Shown: positions 50,565-59,676, counted from the stretch's first letter. The stretch: 64,000 nt of DNA from Leucobacter zeae (GCF_016758175.1 NZ_QYAB01000002.1:356799-420798); one strand, 5' to 3'. The notes: generated by a model not told the origin, from the sequence alone. A program made the numbers and translations.

Positions 50565-51620
50565 ATGCGCATCCGCACACCTCATCGCTTCTCGCTCGCC
50601 GCCGCGGCGCTCGCCGCAGGGGCCATCGGCCTCACCGGCTGCTCGGGATCAGCCGGAGACCCGGCGCACGCCGGGGACGGCCGGGACGACCGGTCGACGG
50701 TCACCTTCGCCCTCGATTGGGCCCCGAACACCGGCCACATCGGAGTCTTCGTCGCCGACGAGCTCGGCTATTTCGCCGATGCCGGACTCGACGTCGAGAT
50801 CCTGCCCTACGGCTCCACCTCGGCCACTCAGCTCGTCTCGGCGGGCGAGGCCGACTTCGGCGTCGGCGGGCAGTCCCAGGTGCAGATGGGGCGGACGGCC
50901 GGCCTCGACCTCGTCTCCATCTACCGGACGACCCAGACCGACACGGGCCGGATCGTGGTGCTCGCGGATCGCGACGACATCACGCGGCCGGCGGACCTCG
51001 ACGGCCGCGTCTTCGGCGGGTTCGGCGCGCCGCTCTACACGGCGCTCGCGCGCGGCACCATCGCGGGCGATGGGGGCGACGGCCAGTTCGAGGAGGTCGC
51101 GCTCGATACGGGGGCCTACGAGGCGCTGTCGCAGGGGCGCATCGACTTCACCCTCTCCGTCTCGACCTGGGAGAACGTGCAGGCCGAGCTCGACGGGCAC
51201 CCGTACCGCGAGTTCCGCTACCAGGACTTCGGGGTGCCCGACCAGCAGGGCGGCGGGATCGTCTCGAGCAGCGCCTACCTCGATGCGCATCCCGAGGAGG
51301 CGGCCGCATTCGTGCAGGCCGTCGCGCGCGGCTATGCGTACGCGGACGAGCACCCGATGGAGGCGGCCGATCTGCTCATCGAGGCGAACCCCGACACGCT
51401 CGGCAGCGCCGAAGCGCTCGTGCGCGCGAGCGCGCAGCTCATGTCGGACGAGGGATACCTCCGTGCCGAGGGCCTGCCGATCGGCGCCGCGAACCCCGCG
51501 AGCTGGGACGCGTTCGGAGCGTTCCTCTTCGACGGCGGGTTCCTCGTCGATGCCGAGGGCGAACCGCTCGCGGAGGAGCCCGACTGGTCGCTGTACTACA
51601 CGGACGAGTACCTCGGGTGA
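50565..51620 (+). CDS. thiY: Thiamine-precursor ABC transporter substrate-binding lipoprotein
   Basis: A 351-residue NMT1/THI5-like binding protein. Lipobox GLTGC with Cys26. The mature region starts TVTFALDWAPNTGHIGVFVA with DELGYFADAGLDVEILPYGS, then GEADFGVGGQSQVQM and GRIVVLADRDD. Its position under a TPP riboswitch supports uptake of hydroxymethylpyrimidine or formylaminopyrimidine. Its stop overlaps the permease start (TGATG). Confidence 0.92.
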   Translation: MRIRTPHRFSLAAAALAAGAIGLTGCSGSAGDPAHAGDGRDDRSTVTFALDWAPNTGHIGVFVADELGYFADAGLDVEILPYGSTSATQLVSAGEADFGVGGQSQVQMGRTAGLDLVSIYRTTQTDTGRIVVLADRDDITRPADLDGRVFGGFGAPLYTALARGTIAGDGGDGQFEEVALDTGAYEALSQGRIDFTLSVSTWENVQAELDGHPYREFRYQDFGVPDQQGGGIVSSSAYLDAHPEEAAAFVQAVARGYAYADEHPMEAADLLIEANPDTLGSAEALVRASAQLMSDEGYLRAEGLPIGAANPASWDAFGAFLFDGGFLVDAEGEPLAEEPDWSLYYTDEYLG

Positions 51621-52447
51621 TGGGCGCGACCGCACCGGCACCCGCCCGCGCGGCGGCGGCCGAGGCGGCGGGATCCGCCCGCCTCGGGCTCGGGAGGATC
51701 CTTCCCCCGCTCCTCGCGTGCTGCGCGCTGCTCGGGATGTGGCAGGCGGTGTCCGCGGCCGGGCTCGTGCCGGCCGACATGCTCCCGGCGCCCACGCGCA
51801 TCGCGGCGTCGGGGGCGGCGGAGGCCGACGCACTCGTGCGGCACGCGGTCCCGACCCTCGTCGCGACCCTCGCGGGCTTCGCGCTGTCGGTCACCGTGGC
51901 CTTCGCGTCCGCGACGCTGCTCGACTTCTCTCGGCTCGCCCGTCGCGCGCTGCTGCCGCTGCTCATCACGAGCCAGACCCTCCCGCTCATCGCGCTCGCC
52001 CCGCTGGTCGTCCTGTGGTTCGGTTTCGGGCTGCTGCCCAAGGTGCTGCTCGTGGCCTTCGTGACGTTCTTCCCCATGGTCGTCGGGTTCCTGCGCGGCT
52101 TCGCCTCGGCGGATCCCGACGCGGAGCGCCTGCTCGCCTCGATGGGGGCGTCGCGCCTCGCCGTGTTCAGGCTGCTCCGCCTGCCGGCCTCGACCGAGTC
52201 CTTCTTCTCGGCGCTGCGGATCTCGATCACCTACGCGGTGGTCGGAGCGATCTTCGCGGAGTACGCGGGCGCCGTCTCGGGGCTCGGCGTGTACATGCAG
52301 TCGATGAAGCACGTCTTCCGCACGGACCTCGTGCTCGCGGCCGTGCTCGTCAGCACGATCCTCACGCTCGCGCTGTACGGGGCGGTCGTGCTCGTCGAGC
52401 GCCGCTGCGCGCCATGGATCCGGATCGAACGGGGTGCGCGGCGATGA
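51620..52447 (+). CDS. thiX: Thiamine-precursor ABC transporter permease
   Basis: A 275-residue BPD-type permease with about six helices. Helical segments include ILPPLLACCALLGMWQAVSA and LPLLITSQTLPLIALAPLVV; the coupling-loop segment is ERLLASMGASRLAVFRLLRL, PASTESFFSALRIS. The ATG at 51620 overlaps the thiY stop; a GTG one codon earlier is possible. Overlaps the ATPase by 4 bases. Confidence 0.92.
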   Translation: MGATAPAPARAAAAEAAGSARLGLGRILPPLLACCALLGMWQAVSAAGLVPADMLPAPTRIAASGAAEADALVRHAVPTLVATLAGFALSVTVAFASATLLDFSRLARRALLPLLITSQTLPLIALAPLVVLWFGFGLLPKVLLVAFVTFFPMVVGFLRGFASADPDAERLLASMGASRLAVFRLLRLPASTESFFSALRISITYAVVGAIFAEYAGAVSGLGVYMQSMKHVFRTDLVLAAVLVSTILTLALYGAVVLVERRCAPWIRIERGARR

Positions 52448-53235
52448 CGGGGACGGGCGCGCTCGAGGTGCACGATGTCTCCCTGGCGTTCGGCGCGCAG
52501 CGGGTGCTCGATCGGGTCTCGTTCGAGGTGGGCGCAGGCGAGATCGTCGCGCTCGTCGGGGCGAGCGGCAGCGGGAAGTCGACGCTCCTGTCGATCCTCA
52601 CCGGTGCGCTCGAGCCGGCGACCGGCGAGGTCCGGTTCGACGGGGTTCCGGTGGCCGGCCGGGACCGGCCGTTCGCGTACATGCCGCAGCGCGACGCCCT
52701 CCTGCCGTGGCGCCGCGTCATCGACAACGCCGGTATCGGGCTCGAGGTCGCCGGGTGCTCGCGCCGCGAGGCGCGCGAGCGGGTCGCGCCGCTGTTCGCG
52801 GCGTTCGGGATCTCGGGAACGGAACGCCACTACCCGAGACAGCTCTCGGGCGGCATGCGTCAGCGGGTGTCGTTCCTGAGGACCGTGGTCCAGGACCGTC
52901 CCGTGCTGCTGCTCGACGAGCCGTTCGGTGCGCTCGACGCGATCACGCGCGACGAGCTCCAGCGCTGGATGCTCGGCATCTGGCGCGACTGCGGCTGGAC
53001 GATCCTGCTCGTCACCCACGACATCCGGGAGGCGCTGCGCCTCGCGGACCGGGTGCTCGTGCTGCCATCCTGCGCCGGGCCGCTCGCGGGCGACGTGCGG
53101 GTGAGTCGAGAGATCCCGCGCGGGGACGGGTTCGTCGCGGATCCTCGTGTGCCGCTCCTCGAGGTCGAACTGCAGCGACTGCTGCGCACGGCGTCGAAGG
53201 CGTTGGGGAACCGAGCGCTGCCGCCGAACGGCTGA
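52444..53235 (+). CDS. thiZ: Thiamine-precursor ABC transporter ATP-binding protein
   Basis: A 263-residue ATPase. Walker A GASGSGKST near 40-48, Q-loop MPQRDALLPWR, the signature LSGGMRQRVSFLRT near 136, Walker B VLLLDEPFGALDA near 156, and switch VTHDIREAL. Sequence is typical of nitrate/taurine/pyrimidine importers (SsuB/TauB/ThiZ group). Co-transcribed under the TPP riboswitch; the third gene of the operon. Confidence 0.93.
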   Translation: MTGTGALEVHDVSLAFGAQRVLDRVSFEVGAGEIVALVGASGSGKSTLLSILTGALEPATGEVRFDGVPVAGRDRPFAYMPQRDALLPWRRVIDNAGIGLEVAGCSRREARERVAPLFAAFGISGTERHYPRQLSGGMRQRVSFLRTVVQDRPVLLLDEPFGALDAITRDELQRWMLGIWRDCGWTILLVTHDIREALRLADRVLVLPSCAGPLAGDVRVSREIPRGDGFVADPRVPLLEVELQRLLRTASKALGNRALPPNG

Positions 53236-53254
53236 GCCGCGGCAGCGGCCGGAC

Positions 53255-53749
53255 TCAGCCCGCGTCCTCGCCCCGCCAGCCGTTCGTGACCTCGACCCAC
53301 CCCTCGGCGCAGGCGAGCTCCGTGAGCGCGGCGACGGCGACCTCCACGGCCGACGCGGCGGTGCCCGCCGCTGGGTACACGGTGTCGAAACGACGCAGCG
53401 ACTCGTCGAGGAAGACGCGGGTGCCCTCGGGGTTCGCGAACGGGCAGACGCCGCCGACCGGGTACCCCGTGAGCCCCGGAACGTCGTCGCGGCTCAGCAT
53501 GCGGGGCTTGCCGCCGAAGCTGCGCTTGAACATCCCGCCGTTCACCTTCGCGTCGCCAGCGGCGACGACGAGCACGGCCCGCTCCGGCGCTTCGGGATCG
53601 TAGAAGCCCAGGGTCTTCGCGATCCGCGCGGGCTCCGTACCGACCTTCTCCGCGGCGAGCTCGACGGTCGCGCTCGACTCCGTGAACTCGAGGATCTCGC
53701 CGGACCAGCCCCGCTCGGTGAGGTGCTCGCGGACTCGGGAGGTGGCCAT
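53255..53749 (-). CDS. YbaK/EbsC-family deacylase
   Basis: A 164-residue aminoacyl-tRNA editing-domain protein that may hydrolyse misacylated Cys-tRNA-Pro. VELAAEKVGTEPARIAKTLGF contains the conserved K; VVAAGDAKVNGGMFKRSFGG and GYPVGGVCPFANPEGTRVFLD (GxxxGG and P) are family landmarks. The start at 53749 has AGGAC upstream. Convergent with thiZ, 19 bases apart. Confidence 0.93.
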   Translation of the reverse strand: MATSRVREHLTERGWSGEILEFTESSATVELAAEKVGTEPARIAKTLGFYDPEAPERAVLVVAAGDAKVNGGMFKRSFGGKPRMLSRDDVPGLTGYPVGGVCPFANPEGTRVFLDESLRRFDTVYPAAGTAASAVEVAVAALTELACAEGWVEVTNGWRGEDAG

Positions 53750-53836
53750 GCTGAGGTCCTTTCGCCGTCGGAGGTCGCCCGGGTCGTCCGGGCCGCGCAT
53801 TCCAGCGTAGCCGGAGGTCGGCGCGACGACCGCGCC

Positions 53837-54823
53837 TCAGGAGTCCGAGATGTCGCCCATGGCCCACTCGGAGATCAGCGCTGCGAGCGCGCGCACCCGC
53901 TTCTCGTCGAGCGATGCCGGGAGCTCGTGGGCCTCGCCCGCGCCCAGCAGCAGACGCTGCGCGTTCTCGGGGTCGACGCGCACGGCCGCCGGATCGATCC
54001 GATCGCGCGGGGTTGAGACGGGCGCCTCGCCGAGATCGCGCGAGCGCACGCCGCGGTCGGTGAGCACGAGGCCGTAGACCCCCATGAGGGTCGCGTCGGT
54101 GAACGCGACGAGGATCCGCTCGCCCGGATCGAGCGGCATCTTCTTCGCGAGCTTCGCGAAGTGCTTCGCGTGCTTCGGGTCATCGGGGGATTTGGCGGGA
54201 GCCGCGAGGTTCAGGTCGCGGAGGCGACCGTGCAGGTCCGCCGCCTTCGGTGCGGCAGGCGCCTCCTGCGCCTCGCCCGCGCGGCCCAGCGACTCGAGCA
54301 CCGCCGTCAGGATCTCGGCGAGCGCGGTCGCGAGGTGCTGCGCCGCGGCCTCGTCCACGAGCGGGCCGGCGAACTCCCAGTCGTACGACGCGGTCGCCGA
54401 TCCGACGATCTCCGCTGCCGAGGCGGCGGCGCCTGCCGGGCCGATGAAGAGCGGGTGCTGGCGGGGGAGCGACGCGCCGAAGAGGCCCGAGAGCTGGTCC
54501 TGCACGAGCAGACGCCGATCGGTCACGAGGAAGCCCTGCGCCTGCCTGCGGTTCGTGAAGCGGTTGGCGACGTGGTAGCCGACCCACGCCAGGGGGAGTT
54601 CATCCGTGCCGGCCGGCTCCGCCAGCATGAGCTGTTCGACCGTCTCCCAGAACGCGTCGTCGGCGTCCTCGAAATGCGAGTGCTGGCGCTGCGGCAGGAA
54701 CAGGAAGGCGTGGATCCGCGGCGCGGCCTCGACGCGGGACGAGACGGCTGCGACGAGCGACTCGAAGCGCGCGCGCCGCGTCTCCGGGAGCGTCTCGAGG
54801 TACTGCGGGAGCGAATCGGGCAT
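53837..54823 (-). CDS. Hypothetical protein, 328 residues
   Basis: Not assigned to a family. Soluble protein with an N-terminal helical part (YLETLPETRRARFESLVAAV), a middle WVGYHVANRFTNRRQAQGFL, LVTDRRLLVQDQLSG that looks like a bacterial PH-like strand pattern, a Pro/Ala hinge near 210, and a second related pattern ERILVAFTDATLMGVYGLVL, TDRGVRSRDLG. Two LVTDR/VLTDR repeats suggest an internal duplication of a PH-like module. No signal peptide or helix. Confidence 0.75.
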   Translation of the reverse strand: MPDSLPQYLETLPETRRARFESLVAAVSSRVEAAPRIHAFLFLPQRQHSHFEDADDAFWETVEQLMLAEPAGTDELPLAWVGYHVANRFTNRRQAQGFLVTDRRLLVQDQLSGLFGASLPRQHPLFIGPAGAAASAAEIVGSATASYDWEFAGPLVDEAAAQHLATALAEILTAVLESLGRAGEAQEAPAAPKAADLHGRLRDLNLAAPAKSPDDPKHAKHFAKLAKKMPLDPGERILVAFTDATLMGVYGLVLTDRGVRSRDLGEAPVSTPRDRIDPAAVRVDPENAQRLLLGAGEAHELPASLDEKRVRALAALISEWAMGDISDS

Positions 54824-54891
54824 CGTCGGCCTTTCGGGTGCGGAAGCGGCTGTGGGGATCCTGTGCGTCCGCACCAGCGTATCGGTACGCG

Positions 54892-55680
54892 TCAGCGGCG
54901 CACGACCATCGGGGTTCCGGTGACGGGGTCGTCGAGCACGAGGGCGTCGATGCCGAACACCTCGGCGATGCGTTCCGGGGTGATCAGCTCTCGCGGCGAC
55001 CCGGTCGCCGCGATGCGGCCGTCGCGCATGAGCACGAGGCGATCGGCGTAGCGCGCCGCCTGGTTGAGGTCGTGCAGCACCGCGACGACGGTCTTGCCGT
55101 CGCGGTGCAGCGCACGCAGCAGGTCGAGCAGTTCGAACTGGTGGGCGATGTCCAGGAACGTCGTGGGCTCGTCGAGCAGCATCACCGGAGCGCGCTGAGC
55201 GAGCAGGAGCGCGATCCAGACCCGTTGACGCTGGCCTCCGGAGAGCTGATCGACATACCGCTCCGAGAGTTCCGCCGTTCCCGTCGCCGCGAGCGCCTCC
55301 CTCGTCGCGTCGTCGTCGGCGCGCGTCCAGTGCTGCAGCGCCGCGCGGTGCGGATGCCGTCCCCGTGACACGAGGTCCGCCACCCGCATCCCCTCGGGCG
55401 CGACCGCGTCCTGCGGCAGCAGGCCCATGCGCCGCGCGAGCTCCCGCGCGCCGTAGTCGCGCAGCTCGCGCCCGTCGAGCAGCACTTGCCCCCGCTCGGG
55501 GCGCAGCACGCGCGCCAGCGCCCGCAGCACGGTGGACTTCCCGGATGCGTTCGGGCCGAGGATCACGGTGAACGACCCCTCGGGGAGTTCGAGGTCGACC
55601 CCGTCGACCACCACCTTGCGGTCGTAGGCGACGACGAGATCCCGTGCTTCCAGCAGCGGTTGGACGGAGGGAGCGGTCAT
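54892..55680 (-). CDS. Ferric siderophore ABC transporter ATP-binding protein
   Basis: A 262-residue FecE/FepC-type ATPase. Walker A GPNASGKST near 43-51 (Ala in place of the usual Gly), signature LSGGQRQRVWIALLLA near 146, Walker B VMLLDEPTTFLD near 166, switch VLHDLNQAARYADRL. It follows the binding-protein gene on the minus strand by 37 bases and supplies the two divergent FecCD permeases, so the transporter is split over two divergent units. Confidence 0.93.
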   Translation of the reverse strand: MTAPSVQPLLEARDLVVAYDRKVVVDGVDLELPEGSFTVILGPNASGKSTVLRALARVLRPERGQVLLDGRELRDYGARELARRMGLLPQDAVAPEGMRVADLVSRGRHPHRAALQHWTRADDDATREALAATGTAELSERYVDQLSGGQRQRVWIALLLAQRAPVMLLDEPTTFLDIAHQFELLDLLRALHRDGKTVVAVLHDLNQAARYADRLVLMRDGRIAATGSPRELITPERIAEVFGIDALVLDDPVTGTPMVVRR

Positions 55681-55717
55681 CGGTTCCGGCTTCGGGCTCG
55701 TGCGCGCGGGTGCGCGC

Positions 55718-56662
55718 TCAGGAGAGCAGATCCTCGACCTGGTCGACGACGAGGTTGCCGCCGAGCACGCCGATTCCGACCATCCAGGTATCGTCCTCCA
55801 CCTCGTGGGCGTCGCCCGAGGCGACCGCAGGCAGCGCCGACCAGAGGTCGGCGACCCGCTGCTGCGTCGTGGCGGTCGGGTCCCCGCCCGGGCTCATGTA
55901 GAACACGACGTCGCCGTCGATCTGCTCGTAGAGCTCGGGGCTGAGCTCCATCATCGACCACTCGTTCCAGTCGCGCTCGCCGAGGTCGAATCCCATCGCG
56001 CTGAGCAGCGAACCCGAGAAGGTGCCCGGGCCGTAGAGGCGGAAGTTGTCCTCCCGGAAGCGGACGATCGAGGCGGTCCTGCCCCGGGCCCCCACCTGCT
56101 CGCCCACCTCGGCGACGCGAGCGTCGAGATCCGCGATCAGCTCAGCCATCTCGTCGCTCCGGTCGACCGCTGCGGCCGTGAGGTCGGCCTGCTCGTGCCA
56201 GTTGGTGCCGGTGTCCTCCGAGAACACCGTCGGCGCGATCGCGGAGAGCTCCTCGTACAGGGCTTCGTGGCGCACCTTCGAGCCGAGGATCAGATCCGGC
56301 TCGAGATTCACGATCGCGTCGACGTCGGGCTCGGCGATGTACCCGACGGGTGCGGTCTCGTCGAGCTCGTCCGCGAGGTAGGCGGGGAAGCCCCGGCCCT
56401 CGCCGATCTCAGGGGCGCCGACCGGGGTGATGCCGAGTGCGACGAGCGCGTCGAGGTGCGGCGAATCGAGCACCACGATCCGCTCGGGTACGTCGACGAG
56501 CGCGGTCTCTCCCATCGCGTGCTCGACGGTGTATCCCGCGCCGTCCGCCGGCGCGTCGCCTGCGCCCGGCGCGGCGCTGCAGCCGGTCGCGAGCAGTGCT
56601 GCCGCGAGGGCGGCTGCCGTGGCGAGAATGGATCGGGGGCGTCCGAAGGCTGTACGATTCAC
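55718..56662 (-). CDS. Ferric siderophore-binding lipoprotein
   Basis: A 314-residue FepB/FhuD-type protein. From the GTG at 56662 it has a textbook lipoprotein signal (MNRTAFGRPRSILATAAALA, lipobox LATGC with Cys28). Mature motifs are DVPERIVVLDSPHLDALVAL and AIVNLEPDLILG. An ATG 14 codons upstream (56704) lies inside the iron box and would mask the signal peptide, so GTG is preferred. Divergent from the FecCD permease with a shared iron-dependent operator. Confidence 0.92.
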   Translation of the reverse strand: MNRTAFGRPRSILATAAALAAALLATGCSAAPGAGDAPADGAGYTVEHAMGETALVDVPERIVVLDSPHLDALVALGITPVGAPEIGEGRGFPAYLADELDETAPVGYIAEPDVDAIVNLEPDLILGSKVRHEALYEELSAIAPTVFSEDTGTNWHEQADLTAAAVDRSDEMAELIADLDARVAEVGEQVGARGRTASIVRFREDNFRLYGPGTFSGSLLSAMGFDLGERDWNEWSMMELSPELYEQIDGDVVFYMSPGGDPTATTQQRVADLWSALPAVASGDAHEVEDDTWMVGIGVLGGNLVVDQVEDLLS

Positions 56663-56687
56663 GGGATGCAACTTTATCTGATGAAGG

Positions 56688-56706
56688 TTAGGTAAGCCAA
56701 ACATGA
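56688..56706. promoter_or_regulatory. DtxR/IdeR-type iron box
   Basis: TTAGGTAAGCCAAACATGA matches the iron-box consensus TTAGGTTAGGCTAACCTAA at 14 of 19 positions, and the mismatch at position 7 is the allowed A/T swap. It covers the permease ATG (56703) and lies 25 bases upstream of the binding-protein GTG, so one repressor site could silence both units when iron is plentiful. Confidence 0.8.
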
Positions 56707-57764
56707 CCGCATTTCCCGAGGTCAGGGAACACCCGGAGGCACGGGAGACCCGTCCGCGGCGGCCGTCCCGCACGCGCGCCCTCGGCGTGCTTCCGGCCGC
56801 GGTGGCGCTGCTCGCGCTCTGCGTTGTGCTGAGCCTCGCCGTCGGCGCGCGGTTCGTGCCGTTCGACGAGGTCGTCGGGGCGCTCGTCGGCGGCGGCGAC
56901 GCCGGAGTGCAGGGCATCGTCGGCACGCTGCGCGTGAACCGTACCGTCAACGCGATCGTCTGCGGGGCCGCGCTCGGCGGCGCCGGAGTGCTCATGCAGG
57001 CGCTCACTCGGAACCCGATCGCCGATCCCGGCATGCTCGGCGTCAACGCCGGCGCGTCCTTCGGCGTCGTGCTCGGCCTGAGCGCCTTCGGGGCGCTCGG
57101 TTCCGCCTACACGATCTGGTTCGCGCTCGCGGGGGCGGCCGGAGCCGCCGCAGTCGTCTTCGGGTTCTCCGCGAGCCGGTTCGCCGCGGGGTCGCCGGTG
57201 CGCCTCACGCTCGCCGGGGTGGCCTTCTCCGCCGTGCTCGTCGGTGCGGCCCAGGCGCTCGTGCTCACGGACGAGCGCGCGCTCGACGCGTTCCGCTTCT
57301 GGCGGGTGGGGTCGCTGACGGCGCGTCCGCTCGAGGAGGCGCTGCCGCTCCTCGGGTTCGTGGCCGCCGGAACCCTGCTCGCGCTGTGCCTCGCACCGGC
57401 GCTCGACCTCATGTCGCTCGGCGACGACAGCGCGATCGCGCTCGGCGTGCGTCCCCGGGCGGTCCGTGCGCTCGTGCTGGTCGCCGTCACGCTGCTCTGC
57501 GGCACCGCGACGGCGCTCGCCGGACCCATCTCGTTCGTCGGGCTCGTCGTGCCGCACCTCGTGCGGTCGGTCGTGGGCCCCGACCTCCGATGGGTGCTGC
57601 CGCTCTCGCTCGTCTCGGCTCCCGCGCTGCTCCTCATCGCAGACGTCGCCGGGCGCGTGATCGGGCGCGGCGCCGAGGTGCAGGTGGGGGTCGTGACGGC
57701 GCTCGTCGGCGGGCCGCTGCTCATCGCCTTCATCTCGGGGCGACGCCGGGCGAGGCTCTCATGA
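56703..57764 (+). CDS. FecCD-family siderophore permease (first)
   Basis: A 353-residue permease of the BtuC/FecCD type with about ten helices; LRVNRTVNAIVCGAALGGAG, VLMQALTRNPIADPGMLGVN and ALAGPISFVGLVVPHLVR are the family blocks, the last forming the ATPase-coupling region. N-terminal 28 residues are polar and basic. There is no clear Shine-Dalgarno before the ATG, which sits inside the iron box, so a leaderless or near-leaderless mRNA is possible. Overlaps the next gene by 4 bases. Confidence 0.93.
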   Translation: MTAFPEVREHPEARETRPRRPSRTRALGVLPAAVALLALCVVLSLAVGARFVPFDEVVGALVGGGDAGVQGIVGTLRVNRTVNAIVCGAALGGAGVLMQALTRNPIADPGMLGVNAGASFGVVLGLSAFGALGSAYTIWFALAGAAGAAAVVFGFSASRFAAGSPVRLTLAGVAFSAVLVGAAQALVLTDERALDAFRFWRVGSLTARPLEEALPLLGFVAAGTLLALCLAPALDLMSLGDDSAIALGVRPRAVRALVLVAVTLLCGTATALAGPISFVGLVVPHLVRSVVGPDLRWVLPLSLVSAPALLLIADVAGRVIGRGAEVQVGVVTALVGGPLLIAFISGRRRARLS

Positions 57765-58825
57765 GCGCCGTGCGGGTGCGCGAACACGCGCTCGGGCCCG
57801 AGGTGCGGGTGATCGTGTCGCGGCGGGGGAGCTGGTCGGTGCGGTACCGGCGACGCGCGGTGGCGGTCTGCGGTGCGCTCCTGGGCCTCGTCGCACTGCT
57901 GCTCCTGGGGTCGCTCGTGATCGGGGAGTTCGCGGTGACGCCGCCGGCCCTCGTCGAGACGCTCGCGGGTCATCCGCCCGACCGCATGACGGAGTTCATG
58001 GTGCTCGGGCGCCGACTGCCGCGCGCGCTCGTGGCGCTGGTGGTCGGTGCGAGTCTCGCCGTCGCCGGTGCCGTCTTCCAGAGCCTCACCCGCAATCCGC
58101 TGGCCAGCCCCGATGTCATCGGCGTGAGCAGCGGGGCCTCGGTGGGCGCCGTGATCGTGCTGCTCGTGCTCGGAGGATCGCTGCAGCAGGCGGCCATCGG
58201 CGCCGTGGTCGGCGCGGTGCTGCTTGCGGTCGCGATCGTGCTGCTCACGCTCCGATCCGGGCTGCACGGAGTCCAGCTGATCCTCACGGGCATCGCGCTG
58301 TCGGCCGTGGCGATGGCCGTGGTCGACTACGTGCTGACACAGGTGTTCGTGGCGAGCGCGGTGACGGCGCAGACCTGGCTCGTCGGCTCCCTGCAGGGCA
58401 GCGGGTGGTCCGATGCGCTCCCCGCATCCCTCGGGCTCGTGGCCGTGACGCCGCTCGTCATCGCGTGCGCACCGGCGACGCGCATGCTCGAACTCGGCGA
58501 GAGCACGGCGGCGTCGCTCGGCGTGCGCGCCGCCCGCACCCGCTGGGCGCTGCTCGCAGCGGCGACCCTCCTCGTCGCACTCGCCGTGGCGACGGCCGGC
58601 CCGATCTCCTTCATCGCGCTCGTGGCCCCGCACATCGCGCGACGCCTCGCGAGGGCATCCGGGTTCCTCGCCCCGGCGCTCGTCGGCGCCGCCCTGCTCA
58701 TGGCCGCCGACCTCGTCGCGCAGCACGCGTTCGCCGCTCCGATCCCGGTCGGCGTCGTCACGATCACGCTCGGCGGCGCCTTCTTCCTCTGGTTGCTCTG
58801 GCGCGAAGGCGGGCGCCGTGGCTGA
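57761..58825 (+). CDS. FecCD-family siderophore permease (second)
   Basis: A 354-residue partner permease with about nine to ten helices. LGRRLPRALVALVVGASLAV, AGAVFQSLTRNPLASPDVIG and ATAGPISFIALVAPHIARRL are the matching blocks. ATGA overlap with the first permease and an 8-base overlap with the downstream siderophore-interacting protein give tight coupling. Paired different permeases form a heterodimer as in FepDG. Confidence 0.93.
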   Translation: MSAVRVREHALGPEVRVIVSRRGSWSVRYRRRAVAVCGALLGLVALLLLGSLVIGEFAVTPPALVETLAGHPPDRMTEFMVLGRRLPRALVALVVGASLAVAGAVFQSLTRNPLASPDVIGVSSGASVGAVIVLLVLGGSLQQAAIGAVVGAVLLAVAIVLLTLRSGLHGVQLILTGIALSAVAMAVVDYVLTQVFVASAVTAQTWLVGSLQGSGWSDALPASLGLVAVTPLVIACAPATRMLELGESTAASLGVRAARTRWALLAAATLLVALAVATAGPISFIALVAPHIARRLARASGFLAPALVGAALLMAADLVAQHAFAAPIPVGVVTITLGGAFFLWLLWREGGRRG

Positions 58826-59636
58826 GGTGCACGGAGCGGCGTCGCGCGGGCCGCGGCGGTCGACGCGCACGGGCGCGAGGATCTTCGCCGCGGAGGTGCG
58901 CGCCGTGCGCGACCTCACGCCGCGCATGCGCCGGATCACGGTGGCGGCACCCGAGCTCGCCGACTACCGGCCCGTCGGCCCCGACGAGTACCTGGGCCTC
59001 CTTCTTCCGGCCGGGGACGACGCCCCGCTCGTGCTCCCCGATCCGACCGCGGGGCCGAACATCCGGGCCGCAGTCGCCGAGATCCCCGAGGAGCTGCGGC
59101 CCGAACTGCGCTGGTACACGCTGCGCGCCCATCGCCCCGAGCGCGCCGAGATCGACATCGACTGCATCGTCCACGGCGACGAGGGCCCCGGGACGCGCTT
59201 CGCCCGTCGGGCGAGACCGGGTACGCGGCTCGGGATCCGGGAGTGCACGGCGCTGTACGTCCCGGCCGCGGCCGCGGGCGCGCGCCTCCTCATCGGAGAC
59301 GAGTCCGCGATCCCCGCGATCGCGGCCATCCTCGAAACGACCCGGCACGCCGGGCCGACGCGCGTCTTCATCGAGATCCCCGAGCGCTCCGAGCGGCAGC
59401 GCTTCGATGCGCCGACCCGCGTCGACTGGGTGGATCGCGGAGGGCTCCGGCCGGGTATCGCCCTGGAGCGCGCGGTGCGCGACGCCGCCCTGCCGCCCGA
59501 CATCGCCAGCGCGTGGGTGTGCGGGGAACGGGACGGCGTGCAGCGCATCCGTCGCCACCTCGTCGACGATCGCGGGATCGGGAAGCAGCACATCGTGTTC
59601 TCGGGGTACTGGCGCCTCGGGCACGCGCGCGGGTGA
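58818..59636 (+). CDS. Siderophore-interacting protein (ferric reductase)
   Basis: A 272-residue SIP/ViuB-family FAD-binding reductase that frees iron from imported siderophore. ARIFAAEVRAVRDLTPRMRR and LADYRPVGPDEYLGLLLP form the FAD domain; LRWYTLRAHRPE is the FAD-binding R-x-Y-T motif near 95-106; RLLIGDESAIPAIAAILE and VWVCGERDGVQRIRR (W-V-C-G-E) belong to the C-terminal domain. GTG start at 58818 overlaps the permease. Confidence 0.94.
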   Translation: MAEVHGAASRGPRRSTRTGARIFAAEVRAVRDLTPRMRRITVAAPELADYRPVGPDEYLGLLLPAGDDAPLVLPDPTAGPNIRAAVAEIPEELRPELRWYTLRAHRPERAEIDIDCIVHGDEGPGTRFARRARPGTRLGIRECTALYVPAAAAGARLLIGDESAIPAIAAILETTRHAGPTRVFIEIPERSERQRFDAPTRVDWVDRGGLRPGIALERAVRDAALPPDIASAWVCGERDGVQRIRRHLVDDRGIGKQHIVFSGYWRLGHARG

Positions 59637-59676
59637 CGCCCGCGCGCCGACCCGCTCCGCTGCGTAGCATGGGACC

